A DNA stretch of 64,000 bases from Tistlia sp040905785. GTDB taxonomy: Bacteria; Pseudomonadota; Alphaproteobacteria; Kiloniellales; DSM-21159. The translations under genes and the position numbers were made by a program. Below the pieces are notes generated by a model. That model ran no database searches, was not told where the DNA came from, and worked only from the letters and a program-made list of their open reading frames with translations. Location: NCBI RefSeq assembly GCF_040905785.1, contig NZ_JBBDQW010000075.1, positions 22,779-86,778 on the forward strand, in the 5' to 3' direction. This document shows positions 10,670 through 18,803 of the stretch, in pieces. Position 1 is the first letter of the stretch. Every line of letters starts with the position of its first letter.

Positions 10670-11509
10670 TCACGGCGAGAGGGTCATGCCCTCGCGGGCG
10701 ACGACCGTGCCCGGGCGGGCGGCCTCGGCCTCCTCGGCGACCCGGTCCATGAAGGCATCGTCGTGGGACGGGTCGTGGTGGAAGATCGCGAGCCGCGTGC
10801 CGGCGGCCTCGGCGAGGCGCACGCCCTGCTGCCAGGTCGAGTGGCCCCAGCCGCGATAGCGCGGATACTCGCTCTCGGTATAGCTCGAGTCGTAGATCAT
10901 CAGGTCGGCGCCCTCGATCAGCCCCAGGATCGTCGAGTCGAGCTCGCCTTCGACATGCTCGGTGTCGGTGACGTAGCAAATCGCCCGGCCATCGAACTCG
11001 ATCCGGTAGCCGCAGGCGCCGTTCGGATGGTTGAGCGCCGCCGTCCTGAGCGTCACGCCGGGCCGCGGCCGCAGGGTCGTGCCGCAGGTGAAGTCGAGGA
11101 AGCTGCAGTCCGCGGCGAAGATCGCGGGCGGCACCGGGAAGAGCGGCGCCGACATGAACTTGCAGAGCACGTTGTGCAGCTCGAGGCCGGCCTCCAGGTG
11201 GCCGGCGTGCAGGCGGATCCGGTTGCGGCTGTCGAACAGCGGCGCGAAGAAGGGCACGCCGGCGATGTGGTCGATGTGCGTGTGGGTCAGGAAGATGTCG
11301 AAGTCGAGGCCTTCGGGGCCGCACTGCCTGATCAGGCGCTGGCCGAGCGGACGCAGTCCGGTGCCCGCATCGAAGATCAGCAGCTGGTCGCCGCAGCGGA
11401 CCTCGAGGCAGGAGGTGTTGCCGCCGTAGCGGTTGTACTCGGGGCCGGGACAGGCGATCGATCCGCGAACCCCCCAGAAAGTCACGGAGAAGTCGGTGCC
11501 TTGCGTCAA
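10670..11509 (-). CDS. MBL-fold metallo-hydrolase (possible phosphodiesterase type)
   Basis: A 279-residue metallo-beta-lactamase-fold protein. The zinc motif THTHIDHI is at residues 75-82, and the N-terminus VTFWGVRGSIACPGPEYNRYGGNTSCLEV is typical of the cyclic-phosphodiesterase-like MBL group that often sits beside signalling genes. Further ligands are likely in LNHPNG, YVTDTEH and IFHHDP. The start is a TTG at 11509; an in-frame GTG at 11485 would begin inside the first strand, so TTG is preferred although its ribosome site is weak. It lies between the response regulator and methyltransferase on the minus strand. Hydrolysis of a nucleotide second messenger is possible but unproven. Confidence 0.82.
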   Translation of the reverse strand: MTQGTDFSVTFWGVRGSIACPGPEYNRYGGNTSCLEVRCGDQLLIFDAGTGLRPLGQRLIRQCGPEGLDFDIFLTHTHIDHIAGVPFFAPLFDSRNRIRLHAGHLEAGLELHNVLCKFMSAPLFPVPPAIFAADCSFLDFTCGTTLRPRPGVTLRTAALNHPNGACGYRIEFDGRAICYVTDTEHVEGELDSTILGLIEGADLMIYDSSYTESEYPRYRGWGHSTWQQGVRLAEAAGTRLAIFHHDPSHDDAFMDRVAEEAEAARPGTVVAREGMTLSP

Positions 11510-11600
11510 CGGCCGGACTCGGTCAGTGCCATAGCGCCCTCTATGTAAGGCGTCGCGGTCGGCCGACCAAGTAGCGCGCCTGCTGCGGTCGGAAGGGCGC

Positions 11601-12296
11601 TCAAGGGATCAGGCGGTATCCGCCCGGCTCGGTCACCAGGATCGCAGCGTTCGAGGGGTCGGTCTCGATCTTCTGGCGCAGCCGGTAGACGTGGGTCTCC
11701 AGCGTGTGGGTCGTGACCCCCGCGTTGTAGCCCCAAACCTCGCCGAGCAGCGTGTCGCGGCCGATCGCCCGGTCGCCGGCCCGATAGAGGTACTTGAGGA
11801 TCGCCGTCTCCTTCTCGGTCAGGTGCACCTTGCGGCTGGTCTCGCCGTGCTGCAGCAGCTTGGCGGCGGGACGGAAGGTGTAGGGGCCGATCGAGAAGAC
11901 CGCATCCTCGCTCTGCTCGTGCTGGCGCAGCTGCGCGCGCAGCCGTGCCAGCAGCACGCCGAGCTTGAAGGGCTTGGTGACGTAGTCGTTGGCGCCCGCG
12001 TCGAGGCCGAGGATCTGGTCGGCGTCGCTCTCCATGGCGGTCAGCATGATGACCGGCGACTTGACGCCGTTGCGGCGCAGCAGCCGGCAGACCTCGCGGC
12101 CGTCGAGGTCGGGCAGGCCGACGTCGAGCAGGATCGCGTCGAAGTGGTCGGCCTTGGCGAGCTCGAGGGCGCGGCAGCCGGATTCCGCCTGCACCGTCGA
12201 GAACTCCTCGTGCAGCTGCAGCTGCTCGGCCAGGGAGCCGCGCAGGCTCTCGTCGTCGTCGACGATCAGAATCTTCTTCGAAGCCGGCGCCCGCAT
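11601..12296 (-). CDS. OmpR/PhoB-family response regulator (orphan)
   Basis: A 231-residue two-domain regulator. The receiver domain has acidic residues IVDDDE at 11-16, phospho-acceptor Asp58 (AILLDVGLPDLDG), Thr86 and Lys108 (YVTKPF). The C-terminal winged-helix DNA-binding domain has the wing/recognition segment TTHTLETHVYRLRQKIE and ends GGYRLIP. It should bind DNA as a phosphorylated dimer. No histidine kinase gene is in the neighbourhood, so its partner is elsewhere. It is transcribed toward the MBL hydrolase gene, 91 bp apart; whether they form one operon is unclear. Confidence 0.92.
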   Translation of the reverse strand: MRAPASKKILIVDDDESLRGSLAEQLQLHEEFSTVQAESGCRALELAKADHFDAILLDVGLPDLDGREVCRLLRRNGVKSPVIMLTAMESDADQILGLDAGANDYVTKPFKLGVLLARLRAQLRQHEQSEDAVFSIGPYTFRPAAKLLQHGETSRKVHLTEKETAILKYLYRAGDRAIGRDTLLGEVWGYNAGVTTHTLETHVYRLRQKIETDPSNAAILVTEPGGYRLIP

Positions 12297-12342
12297 GGTC
12301 AGCTCGGCACTCCCGCGTTCGTGGTCTCCGAACCGGGCGGAC

Positions 12343-13227
12343 TCAGGAAATCGCCCCGTTTTGCGCTAGATAGCATAGCGCTTCATGCAGCGCATGACCC
12401 TTTTCGCCGAGCGCATCGATCGCGCTGAAGTGGTGCCGGCCGGGCAGCGTCAGCTCGGCGCCGGCCAGCCCCTGGCCGCGCCAGGCCGCCAGGAACTCGC
12501 CCTGCTGCTCGATGAACTCCTCCGGCTCCTCCTCGCCGACCGCCAGCAGGATCGCCGGCGCCAGCTCCGGCGACAGGGCGGCGAGGCGCTGCTGTGGGCT
12601 GCAGGCCCCCACCGCGGCCGCGTCGAGCTTCAGGGTCTCCTGCTGGTAGGACAGGCGGATCGGCTCGAGCTGGTAGATACCCGAGACGGCACAGACCCCG
12701 CGCAGCAGGTCGTGCGGCAGGTCGCGCCGGGACCAGTCGCAGACGGCCGCCATGGCCGCCAGGTGGCCACCCGCCGAGTGCCCCGCGACGACGATGCCCT
12801 CGCGGTCGAAGCCGAGATCCTCGGCGTTCTCGTAGAGCCAGGCGATGGCCTGCTCGATTTCGTCGACCATCTGGGGAATGGTCGCCCCCGGGGCGAGGCT
12901 GTAGTTGATCGAGGCGTAGGCGACGCCCGCCTCGATGAAGGGCGGCGCCAGATAGGAGAAGTCGCCCTTGTCGAGCGACTGCCAGTAGCCGCCGTGGACG
13001 AAGGCGATCAGGGGCGCGTCGGGCTTGCCGGCCGGAAAGAAGTCGAGGGTCTGCATTGGCTGGTCGCCGTAGGGCAGGTCGAGCCGGCCGTCGGCCGCGG
13101 CGCGCACCCGGCGGCTGTCTTCGGCCCAGCGCGCGAAGAACTCGACATGTTCGGGCGTCCGGGCCCGCAGGTTGATCTGCCGATCGAGCGCCGCCTTGTC
13201 GTAGCCCCGCCATAGCGTCCCGCCCAT
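12343..13227 (-). CDS. Alpha/beta hydrolase, arylformamidase-like
   Basis: A 294-residue esterase-like enzyme. The oxyanion motif HGGYW is at residues 78-82, the nucleophile elbow GHSAGG at 149-154 (Ser151), and GRHHFSAIDALG near the C-terminus supplies the histidine. HGGYW, rather than HGGGW, and the start region resemble N-formylkynurenine formamidase-type hydrolases, but no other tryptophan-degradation gene is nearby. The ATG at 13227 is chosen because the family homology begins immediately after it; the open frame runs on to 14502 only by chance. It is divergent from ribA, with 189 bp between the starts. Confidence 0.85.
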   Translation of the reverse strand: MGGTLWRGYDKAALDRQINLRARTPEHVEFFARWAEDSRRVRAAADGRLDLPYGDQPMQTLDFFPAGKPDAPLIAFVHGGYWQSLDKGDFSYLAPPFIEAGVAYASINYSLAPGATIPQMVDEIEQAIAWLYENAEDLGFDREGIVVAGHSAGGHLAAMAAVCDWSRRDLPHDLLRGVCAVSGIYQLEPIRLSYQQETLKLDAAAVGACSPQQRLAALSPELAPAILLAVGEEEPEEFIEQQGEFLAAWRGQGLAGAELTLPGRHHFSAIDALGEKGHALHEALCYLAQNGAIS

Positions 13228-13416
13228 GCGCTTCAAGCCTCCCCTGCGTTGCCGGCGCCGCCGGTTGCCCCATGTATAGGCAGCGTGGCCGGCCATGGAA
13301 AGCCGGCTGCCGCAGAGGATCGGCCACCGTCGGGTGGCGGCAGCGCCCCTGCCGTCGTCCCGTCGCCTCGCCGACCTTGCCCTTGTCGCTTCCTTCACGG
13401 AGTTCGACGCACCGCC

Positions 13417-14481
13417 ATGGACCAGCGCTCGCCCCCACTCCCCTCCGGCCAGGAGGCGGCTCATCGCGTGCAGCAGGCCCTGGCGGCGCTGCGCCGCGGC
13501 GCCGCCGTGGTCCTCGAGGCGGCCGGCGGGCCGCTGCTCGCGGCGGCGCCGGAGTGCCTGGACGAGGCCGGCCTGCGCGCCTTCAGGTCGCAGGCCGGCC
13601 CTGGCGGCCTGTGGCTGGTCAGCGCCGCCTGGCACGACGACGCCGGCCACGCGGCCCTCGAGGTCTCCGGACTCGGCCTCGCCGAGCTGCTGCCGCTGAT
13701 CGATCCGGGCCGGCCCCGGGCCGACCTGCCCGCCGAGGACCGCCTCGGGGCCGCGCCCAGCGGTACCGAAGCCGCGCTCGGCCTTTGCAAGCTGGCGCAC
13801 CTGATGCCGATCGCCCTGCTCGCCCATAGCGCGCTCGACTGCCCCTGGCGGGTCTCGACGGGCGAAGTCGCGGCCTACGCTGGCTGGGTCGATACGACCC
13901 TGGTCCGGGTCGCCGAGGCACGGGTGCCGCTGGCGCTCGCCGGGGACGCGCGAATCGTCGCCTTCCGGCCGCGTGACGGCGGCCGCGAGCACCTGGCGGT
14001 GCTGGTCGGGCGCCCCGAGGAGGAGGCCACGCCGCTGGTGCGGGTCCATTCCGAGTGCTTCACCGGCGACCTGCTGGGCTCGCTGCGCTGCGACTGCGGC
14101 GAGCAGCTGCGCGGCGCCCTCGCCGCCATGAGCGCCGCGGGCGGCGGCATCCTGCTCTATCTCGCCCAGGAAGGCCGCGGCATCGGCCTGGTCAACAAAC
14201 TGCGCGCCTATTCCCTGCAGGATCGCGGCGCCGACACCCTGGAGGCCAACGAGGCCCTCGGCTTCGCCGGCGACGAACGGACCTACCGGCCGGCGGCGGC
14301 GATGCTCGAGGCCCTCGGGGTCGCGCGCGTGCGCCTGCTGACCAACAATCCCGACAAGTTGGAGGCCCTCGCCGGGGCCGGCATCGAGATCGTCGAGCGG
14401 GTGCCGCACAGCTTCCCCTCCAACGGCCACAACGAAGGCTACCTGGCGACCAAGGCGGCACGCTTCGGCCACCTGTTCTGA
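13417..14481 (+). CDS. ribA: GTP cyclohydrolase II with degenerate N-terminal RibB-like domain
   Basis: A 354-residue protein. The C-terminal ~200 residues are GTP cyclohydrolase II, the first riboflavin-synthesis step (GTP to formate plus diamino-pyrimidinone). Zinc ligands are Cys214, Cys225 and Cys227 (HSECFTGDLLGSLRCDCG), the catalytic segment is QEGRGIGLVNKLRAYSLQD, and TLEANEALGF..DERTY and LLTNNPDKLEAL follow. The N-terminal ~150 residues are in the place of the dihydroxybutanone phosphate synthase domain of fused RibBA but lack its acidic metal-binding motif (no DDExREnEGD), so that activity is probably lost. The ATG at 13417 gives a start at the fold; no rib operon partner is adjacent. 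Confidence 0.93.
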   Translation: MDQRSPPLPSGQEAAHRVQQALAALRRGAAVVLEAAGGPLLAAAPECLDEAGLRAFRSQAGPGGLWLVSAAWHDDAGHAALEVSGLGLAELLPLIDPGRPRADLPAEDRLGAAPSGTEAALGLCKLAHLMPIALLAHSALDCPWRVSTGEVAAYAGWVDTTLVRVAEARVPLALAGDARIVAFRPRDGGREHLAVLVGRPEEEATPLVRVHSECFTGDLLGSLRCDCGEQLRGALAAMSAAGGGILLYLAQEGRGIGLVNKLRAYSLQDRGADTLEANEALGFAGDERTYRPAAAMLEALGVARVRLLTNNPDKLEALAGAGIEIVERVPHSFPSNGHNEGYLATKAARFGHLF

Positions 14482-14579
14482 CCGGCAGCTTCTGCCGGGC
14501 AAGAGTGGCCGGTGCCGCCGGACCGCTTCGCTAAGTGCCTGACTCGGCTGGTGACGGCCTCTGGCATCGGTCTTGCGTG

Positions 14580-15701
14580 ATGCAGGCCATAATGGACAGC
14601 TCCGAATTCGATCCCTTCATCCATCCGCCGCTCAAGGCCGAGCAGCGCGAGCGCCTGCGCGCCGCCGGCGAAATGGGCCCGGAAGACCGGGAGATGACCT
14701 TCGGGCAGTTCCTCGACGTCATCAACCCGCTGCAGCACATCCCCGTCGTCGGCCCGATCTACCGCGCGGTCACCGGCGACACCCTGGACAGCAGCGCCGC
14801 GGTCGTCGGCTCGTTGATCTACGGCGGCCCCGTCGGCCTCGTCGCCGGCCTGGTCGGCGCGGTGGTCCAGCAGGCCAGCGGCCGCGACATCGGGGGACTC
14901 GCCCTCGCCATGATCTCCGGCGGCGACGGGTCCGCGCCGATTGCCGCCGATACCGCGGCTCGGGGCTCCGCGGCAGGCGCCACGACCCCCGACCAGACGG
15001 CCGCTGCGACGACTCCGCCCACCGACGGCGGCCTGGCGCAGCGCGCGACGTCTGCCCCAGCACTGCCCGCAGGCACCGAGGCGCCAGCCGTCCAGGCGGC
15101 GGCGCGCCAGGCCGTGACCCAGCCGGGGCCGCCTGCCGAGGCCGGCCGGGGCGCGGTGCTGACGGGTGCCGACGCGCTGTCGGCCCTGGCCAACGACGTC
15201 CGCAGTGCCGTTTCGCAGTCGGGCGCGCAGGCCGGCGGGAGCCCGACGCCGGCGCAGGCCGAGGCCGACCAGGGGCTGCAGGAGGAGGACCGGGCCGCGC
15301 TGGCCGGCGTCCCGGCCGCCAGCGGCGGCCGTGTGCCGCCGCGCGAGAGCTTCATGCCCTTGAGCCCGCGCGACTTCTCCGGCCCCGCCATAGCCAGCCA
15401 GGTCAGCACGGAGCATGCCGCGGACACCAGCCCGCTGCCGCCGCGCCAGCCCGGGATCTACCCGGCCAGCCTCAGCCGGGCCGCCATACGCCGCGAGGCG
15501 GCGTCGCTCGAGCCGGGCGAAGCCGACGCGGCCGGTGCGAGCCTGGTCGAGACGAGCCAAGTCGCCCCCGGCCTGCGCGCCGATCCGCGCTTCGCCGGCG
15601 GCATTGCGCCCCAAGCCAACTTCACCGACCGCATGATGGAGGCCCTGGGCAAGTACCAGGCGCTGAGCGGCCAGGGCGGCGGCGGCACCGCGGCCAACTG
15701 A
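14580..15701 (+). CDS. Hypothetical protein with Gly-rich hydrophobic segment and Ala/Pro-rich tail
   Basis: A 373-residue protein if it starts at ATG 14580; ATG 14592 and GTG 14535 are alternatives with no decisive ribosome site. Residues ~35-100 look like the conserved part: REMTFGQFLDVINPLQHIPVVGPIYRAVTGD, then a glycine-rich hydrophobic stretch (VVGSLIYGGPVGLVAGLVGAVVQQASG). The next ~200 residues are Ala/Gly/Pro/Thr-rich and probably disordered. The C-terminus ends FTDRMMEALGKYQALSGQGG. There is no signal peptide. It lies 98 bp downstream of ribA. I do not recognise the family; a membrane-associated or cell-surface role would be a guess. Confidence 0.65.
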   Translation: MQAIMDSSEFDPFIHPPLKAEQRERLRAAGEMGPEDREMTFGQFLDVINPLQHIPVVGPIYRAVTGDTLDSSAAVVGSLIYGGPVGLVAGLVGAVVQQASGRDIGGLALAMISGGDGSAPIAADTAARGSAAGATTPDQTAAATTPPTDGGLAQRATSAPALPAGTEAPAVQAAARQAVTQPGPPAEAGRGAVLTGADALSALANDVRSAVSQSGAQAGGSPTPAQAEADQGLQEEDRAALAGVPAASGGRVPPRESFMPLSPRDFSGPAIASQVSTEHAADTSPLPPRQPGIYPASLSRAAIRREAASLEPGEADAAGASLVETSQVAPGLRADPRFAGGIAPQANFTDRMMEALGKYQALSGQGGGGTAAN

Positions 15702-15757
15702 GGAGGCCGGCGGCTCGGCCCTGGCCCCGGGACGCGCGCCGCGCTATAGCGCTCGCC

Positions 15758-16276
15758 ATGGATCTCGTCGTCACCCGTGACGGGGCCGCCTGGCAGGCCC
15801 GCTGGGGCGCGCAGCGCTGGCGCTGCGTCGTCGGCCGGGGCGGCGTGGTCGCGGCCGAAGCCAAGCGCGAGGGCGACGGGGCGACGCCACTCGGGCGCTG
15901 GCCGCTGCGCCGCCTGCTGTTCCGTCCCGACCGCGAGACGCCCGCCGCCTGGCCGCTGCCGGCCGCCGCCATCGCGCCGCAGGACGGCTGGTGCGACGAT
16001 CCCGGCCACCCCGCCTACAACCGGCCGGTCGCCCTGCCCTTCCCCGCCAGCCACGAGCAGCTGTGGCGCGAGGACGGGCTCTACGACCTGCTGGTCGTGC
16101 TCGGCCACAACGACGACCCGCCACGCCCCGGTCTCGGCAGCGCGATCTTCCTGCATTGCGCGCGGCCGGACTGGCGGCCGACCGAGGGCTGCGTCGCCCT
16201 CGCCCACGAGGACCTGCGCAGCCTGCTGCGCGACGCGGCGCCCGGCGACGGCGTGCTGGTGAGAGACCCAGACTAA
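15758..16276 (+). CDS. L,D-transpeptidase-like (YkuD-fold) protein
   Basis: A 172-residue protein of the YkuD-type L,D-transpeptidase fold. The active-site pattern is His133 (IFLHCARP) and Cys145 in TEGCVAL, with Thr-Glu-Gly-Cys replacing the usual Ser-x-Gly-Cys. Upstream elements GDGATPLGRWPLRRLLFRPDR, WCDDPGHPAYNRPV and VLGHNDDPPRPGLGSAIF are typical of the short alphaproteobacterial form (COG3786-like). No signal peptide is visible, so either it is cytoplasmic or it is exported without a classical signal. It would cross-link or trim peptidoglycan stem peptides. Its stop codon overlaps the stop of the convergent yggS gene by 4 bp. Confidence 0.85.
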   Translation: MDLVVTRDGAAWQARWGAQRWRCVVGRGGVVAAEAKREGDGATPLGRWPLRRLLFRPDRETPAAWPLPAAAIAPQDGWCDDPGHPAYNRPVALPFPASHEQLWREDGLYDLLVVLGHNDDPPRPGLGSAIFLHCARPDWRPTEGCVALAHEDLRSLLRDAAPGDGVLVRDPD

Positions 16277-16956
16277 GAACGGCTGCCGAAGATCGCGCTG
16301 CCGACACGCACGTGGGTTGCGCCGAGCTGGACCGCGGCCTCGAAGTCCGCGCTCATGCCCATCGACAGGCCGGCGAGGCCGCAGTCGGCGGCGAGGCCGC
16401 GCAGCAGCCCGAAGTGGGGCGCCGGCGCGTCCTCGAGCGGCGGAATGCACATCAGCCCCTCGACCGGCAGCCCGAGCTCGTCGCGGCAGAGCCGCACGAA
16501 GGCCGCCGCCTCCGCCGGCGCCACCCCGGCCTTCTGGGGCTCCTCGCCGGTGTTGACCTGGACGAAGCAGCGCGGCCGCCGGCCCTGCCTGGCCATCTCG
16601 CGCGCCAGGGCACGCGCCAGCTTCTCCCGGTCGAGCGTCTGGATGACGTCGAACAGGGCCACCGCCTCGGCGGTCTTGTTGCTCTGCAGCGGCCCGATCA
16701 GGTGCAGCTCCAGGTCCGGATGACGCGCGCGCAGCTCCGGAAACTTGCCCTGGGCCTCCTGCACCCGGTTCTCCCCGAAGACCCGCTGGCCGGCGGCGAT
16801 GGCGGCCGCGACCGCCTCGGCGCCGAAGGTCTTGGAGACCGCGACCAGCGTGACCTCGCCGGCCGGTCGGCCGACCGCCTCGGCGGCGCGCTCGATGCGC
16901 GTGCGGATTTCGGCGAGGCTGGCGGCGATCGCCTGCGCGGCCGGCTCCGAACTCAT
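16273..16956 (-). CDS. yggS: PLP-binding protein of the YggS/PROSC family
   Basis: A 227-residue single-domain TIM-barrel protein homologous to the alanine-racemase N-terminal domain. The PLP lysine is Lys42 in VAVSKTF. GENRVQEAQGK, LHLIGPLQSNKT and the C-terminal LSMGMSADFEAAVQLGATHVRVGSAIFG are family hallmarks. It handles pyridoxal-5-phosphate homeostasis in the cytoplasm rather than racemizing. Its ATG lies inside the stop of the upstream sulfotransferase gene (ATGA), so it is the last gene of a minus-strand operon with the two sulfotransferases and the JmjC oxygenase. The association is probably positional, but it is unusual for this gene. Confidence 0.95.
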   Translation of the reverse strand: MSSEPAAQAIAASLAEIRTRIERAAEAVGRPAGEVTLVAVSKTFGAEAVAAAIAAGQRVFGENRVQEAQGKFPELRARHPDLELHLIGPLQSNKTAEAVALFDVIQTLDREKLARALAREMARQGRRPRCFVQVNTGEEPQKAGVAPAEAAAFVRLCRDELGLPVEGLMCIPPLEDAPAPHFGLLRGLAADCGLAGLSMGMSADFEAAVQLGATHVRVGSAIFGSRS

Positions 16957-17840
16957 CCCGCCGCCCCCGTCTGCTGGCGGATCGGCAGCGCCGTCTCGAC
17001 CGGCCGGTCGTGCTCGTCGAGATAGCCGAAGCGCCGCATGCCGTCGCGGCAGCCCTCGATCAGCCGCTCGAGCTGGGCCGGCGTGTAGATGTCCCGCCAG
17101 ACGCCGGCCCGCCCGCCCCGGAAGAAGCGCTCGGCATTGGGCGAGCGCTCGACGAAACCGCTCTGCTCCTCCTGCCGGCGCAGCACGTCGAAGGAGGAGA
17201 AGCGCAACGCCCGCTCGAAGCGCCGCGGATCGGCCGGCAGGCCGAGAAAGCGCACCAGGCCGCCGAAGCCGCGGGCGGGCTCGGCCAGAAGATCCTCGTA
17301 GCGCAGGAAGTGGCAGCGCAGGCCCGGGGCGCCGAGCCAGCTGGTCGCGTGCTCCTGCCAGCTGCCGAGGTAGACGAAGGTCAGGCGGTCGTGCCGCTGG
17401 ATGTGGTTGTTCGGGTCGCAGAGGTAGGCGATCGCGGTGTCGAGATCGATGCCGAAGTGGTCGGCGTAGGAGGGCGCGACGTCGAGCGGGTTGCGCAGCA
17501 CGTAGACGGCGCCGGTGGTGACGCTCGGCTCGACGGTGGGCGAGCCCTTGAGCACGGCGATCCTGCTGTGGGTCTTGCAGAGGACGGTCTCGGGCCGCGA
17601 GGCGGCGATCATGCGCTGCGCCTGGGGACGCAGCCGGTTGACCTCCTCGTCGTCGATGTCCTGGTAGGCGCGCCCCGTCAGGGTCTCGTACTCGCCGACC
17701 CGCTGGTCGCTGACGGCGAAGCGGTTGAACTCGTTGATGGCCAGCGGCCCGGGCTGGTTGGCGAAGAGGTTGGCCAGGAAGGCCCGGACCCAGGTGTTGC
17801 CCGACTTCGGGTAGGACGCGAGCCAGAGGATGCCGCCCAC
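16953..17840 (-). CDS. Sulfotransferase domain protein (paralog 1)
   Basis: A 295-residue PAPS-dependent sulfotransferase-like enzyme. The 5'-phosphosulfate loop is LASYPKSGNTWVRAFLANL at residues ~7-25, the KTHS motif (VLCKTHSRIAVL) follows, and the 3'-phosphate loop is VYVLRNPLDVAPSYADHFG. The GTG at 17840 has an upstream GGGGCGGC; the frame is open farther upstream but the paralog gene ends at 17852, so the start must lie here. It is a tandem duplicate of the next gene upstream, sharing the same C-terminal pattern (MRRFGYLDEHDRPV versus MRRFGYLDADDRPV). It would transfer sulfate to a small molecule or glycan; the acceptor is unknown. Confidence 0.83.
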   Translation of the reverse strand: MGGILWLASYPKSGNTWVRAFLANLFANQPGPLAINEFNRFAVSDQRVGEYETLTGRAYQDIDDEEVNRLRPQAQRMIAASRPETVLCKTHSRIAVLKGSPTVEPSVTTGAVYVLRNPLDVAPSYADHFGIDLDTAIAYLCDPNNHIQRHDRLTFVYLGSWQEHATSWLGAPGLRCHFLRYEDLLAEPARGFGGLVRFLGLPADPRRFERALRFSSFDVLRRQEEQSGFVERSPNAERFFRGGRAGVWRDIYTPAQLERLIEGCRDGMRRFGYLDEHDRPVETALPIRQQTGAAG

Positions 17841-17851
17841 GGCGCCGCCCC

Positions 17852-18799
17852 TCAGAGGACCGGCCGGTCGTCGGCGTCGAGGTAGCCGAAGCGGCGCATC
17901 GCCTCCCGGTTGGCCTCGATCAGGCGCCGGCGCTGGCCCTCGTCGAGGGACTCGAAGCCCTTGCCGACGCGGCCGACGCGGAAGAACTTCTCGGCCTGCA
18001 GGGAGCGCTCGAGGAACTCGAAGCGGTCCTCCTGGCTTCGTGCTTCCTCGAAGGAGGCGAAGCCGACGGCGCGCTGGATGCGCGCCGCGTCGTGGGTGAC
18101 GCCGAGATGCCGGATGACGGCGGAGAAGGCGTCGAAGGGCGCGCGCAGCATGTCCTCGTAGCGCAGCACCAGGGGCTTGAGCGGGCGGGCGTCGGCCCAT
18201 CGGGTCGCGTGGCTGCCCCAGGCGCCGATCTTCTGGCCGAGCGTGCGCAGGCCGTCGCCGTGCAGCTCGCTGCCCGGCGAGCAGAGCGAGGAGACCGCGT
18301 CGTCGAGGCTGAGCCCGTAGTGGTGGGCGACCGAGTCGGCGACGTCGAAGGGATTGCGCACCAGGTAGACCGTGGCTCGGGTCGCCGGCACGGTGATGCT
18401 CGGGATGCCGTCCTCGACGAAGAGCGCGCTGTGGGTCTTGATCAGGATCAGGTCCGGCCCCTGGGTCGAGAGCAGCCGATGCACGCGCGGCTTGAGCCGG
18501 TGGATCGTCGCCGCGTCGAGAGCCCCGGCAGGCTTGCCGGCCAGCTTGACGTAGGGCTCGGCGAGCATGTCGCCGAAGGTCATCTTGTGGACCTGGTTGA
18601 TCGGATAGGGCTCGGTCCGGTCCAGCAGGTAGTTGGCCAGGAACAGACGCAGCCAGGTGTTGCCCGACTTCGGATAGGAGGCCAGCCAGACAAGGGTCGG
18701 ACGTGCCGGCGGCAGCGCGGCGGCCTGTCCCGGGATCGGGACGGCGCCCGGGGCTCCGAGGGTCGCCGGGCGGAAGCCGGGGGGCGTCAGGGTCGCCAT
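17852..18799 (-). CDS. Sulfotransferase domain protein (paralog 2)
   Basis: A 315-residue sulfotransferase with a ~33-residue Ala/Pro-rich extension before the catalytic domain. The 5'-phosphosulfate loop is LASYPKSGNTWLRLFLANYLL at about residues 39-59, then LILIKTHSALF and VYLVRNPFDVADSVAHHYG. The motifs and C-terminal end match the neighbouring gene closely, so they arose by tandem duplication; 11 bp separate them. Both start near LASYPKSGNTW and end MRRFGYLD..DRPV. It lies 4 bp downstream of the JmjC oxygenase stop, so the oxygenase, two sulfotransferases and yggS look like one transcription unit. The acceptor is unknown. Confidence 0.85.
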   Translation of the reverse strand: MATLTPPGFRPATLGAPGAVPIPGQAAALPPARPTLVWLASYPKSGNTWLRLFLANYLLDRTEPYPINQVHKMTFGDMLAEPYVKLAGKPAGALDAATIHRLKPRVHRLLSTQGPDLILIKTHSALFVEDGIPSITVPATRATVYLVRNPFDVADSVAHHYGLSLDDAVSSLCSPGSELHGDGLRTLGQKIGAWGSHATRWADARPLKPLVLRYEDMLRAPFDAFSAVIRHLGVTHDAARIQRAVGFASFEEARSQEDRFEFLERSLQAEKFFRVGRVGKGFESLDEGQRRRLIEANREAMRRFGYLDADDRPVL

Positions 18800-18803
18800 G
18801 GCC

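Noticed and set aside
13228..14502. Upstream extension of the alpha/beta hydrolase frame to 14502
   Set aside because: It would be antisense to ribA, and the hydrolase homology starts at the ATG at 13227.
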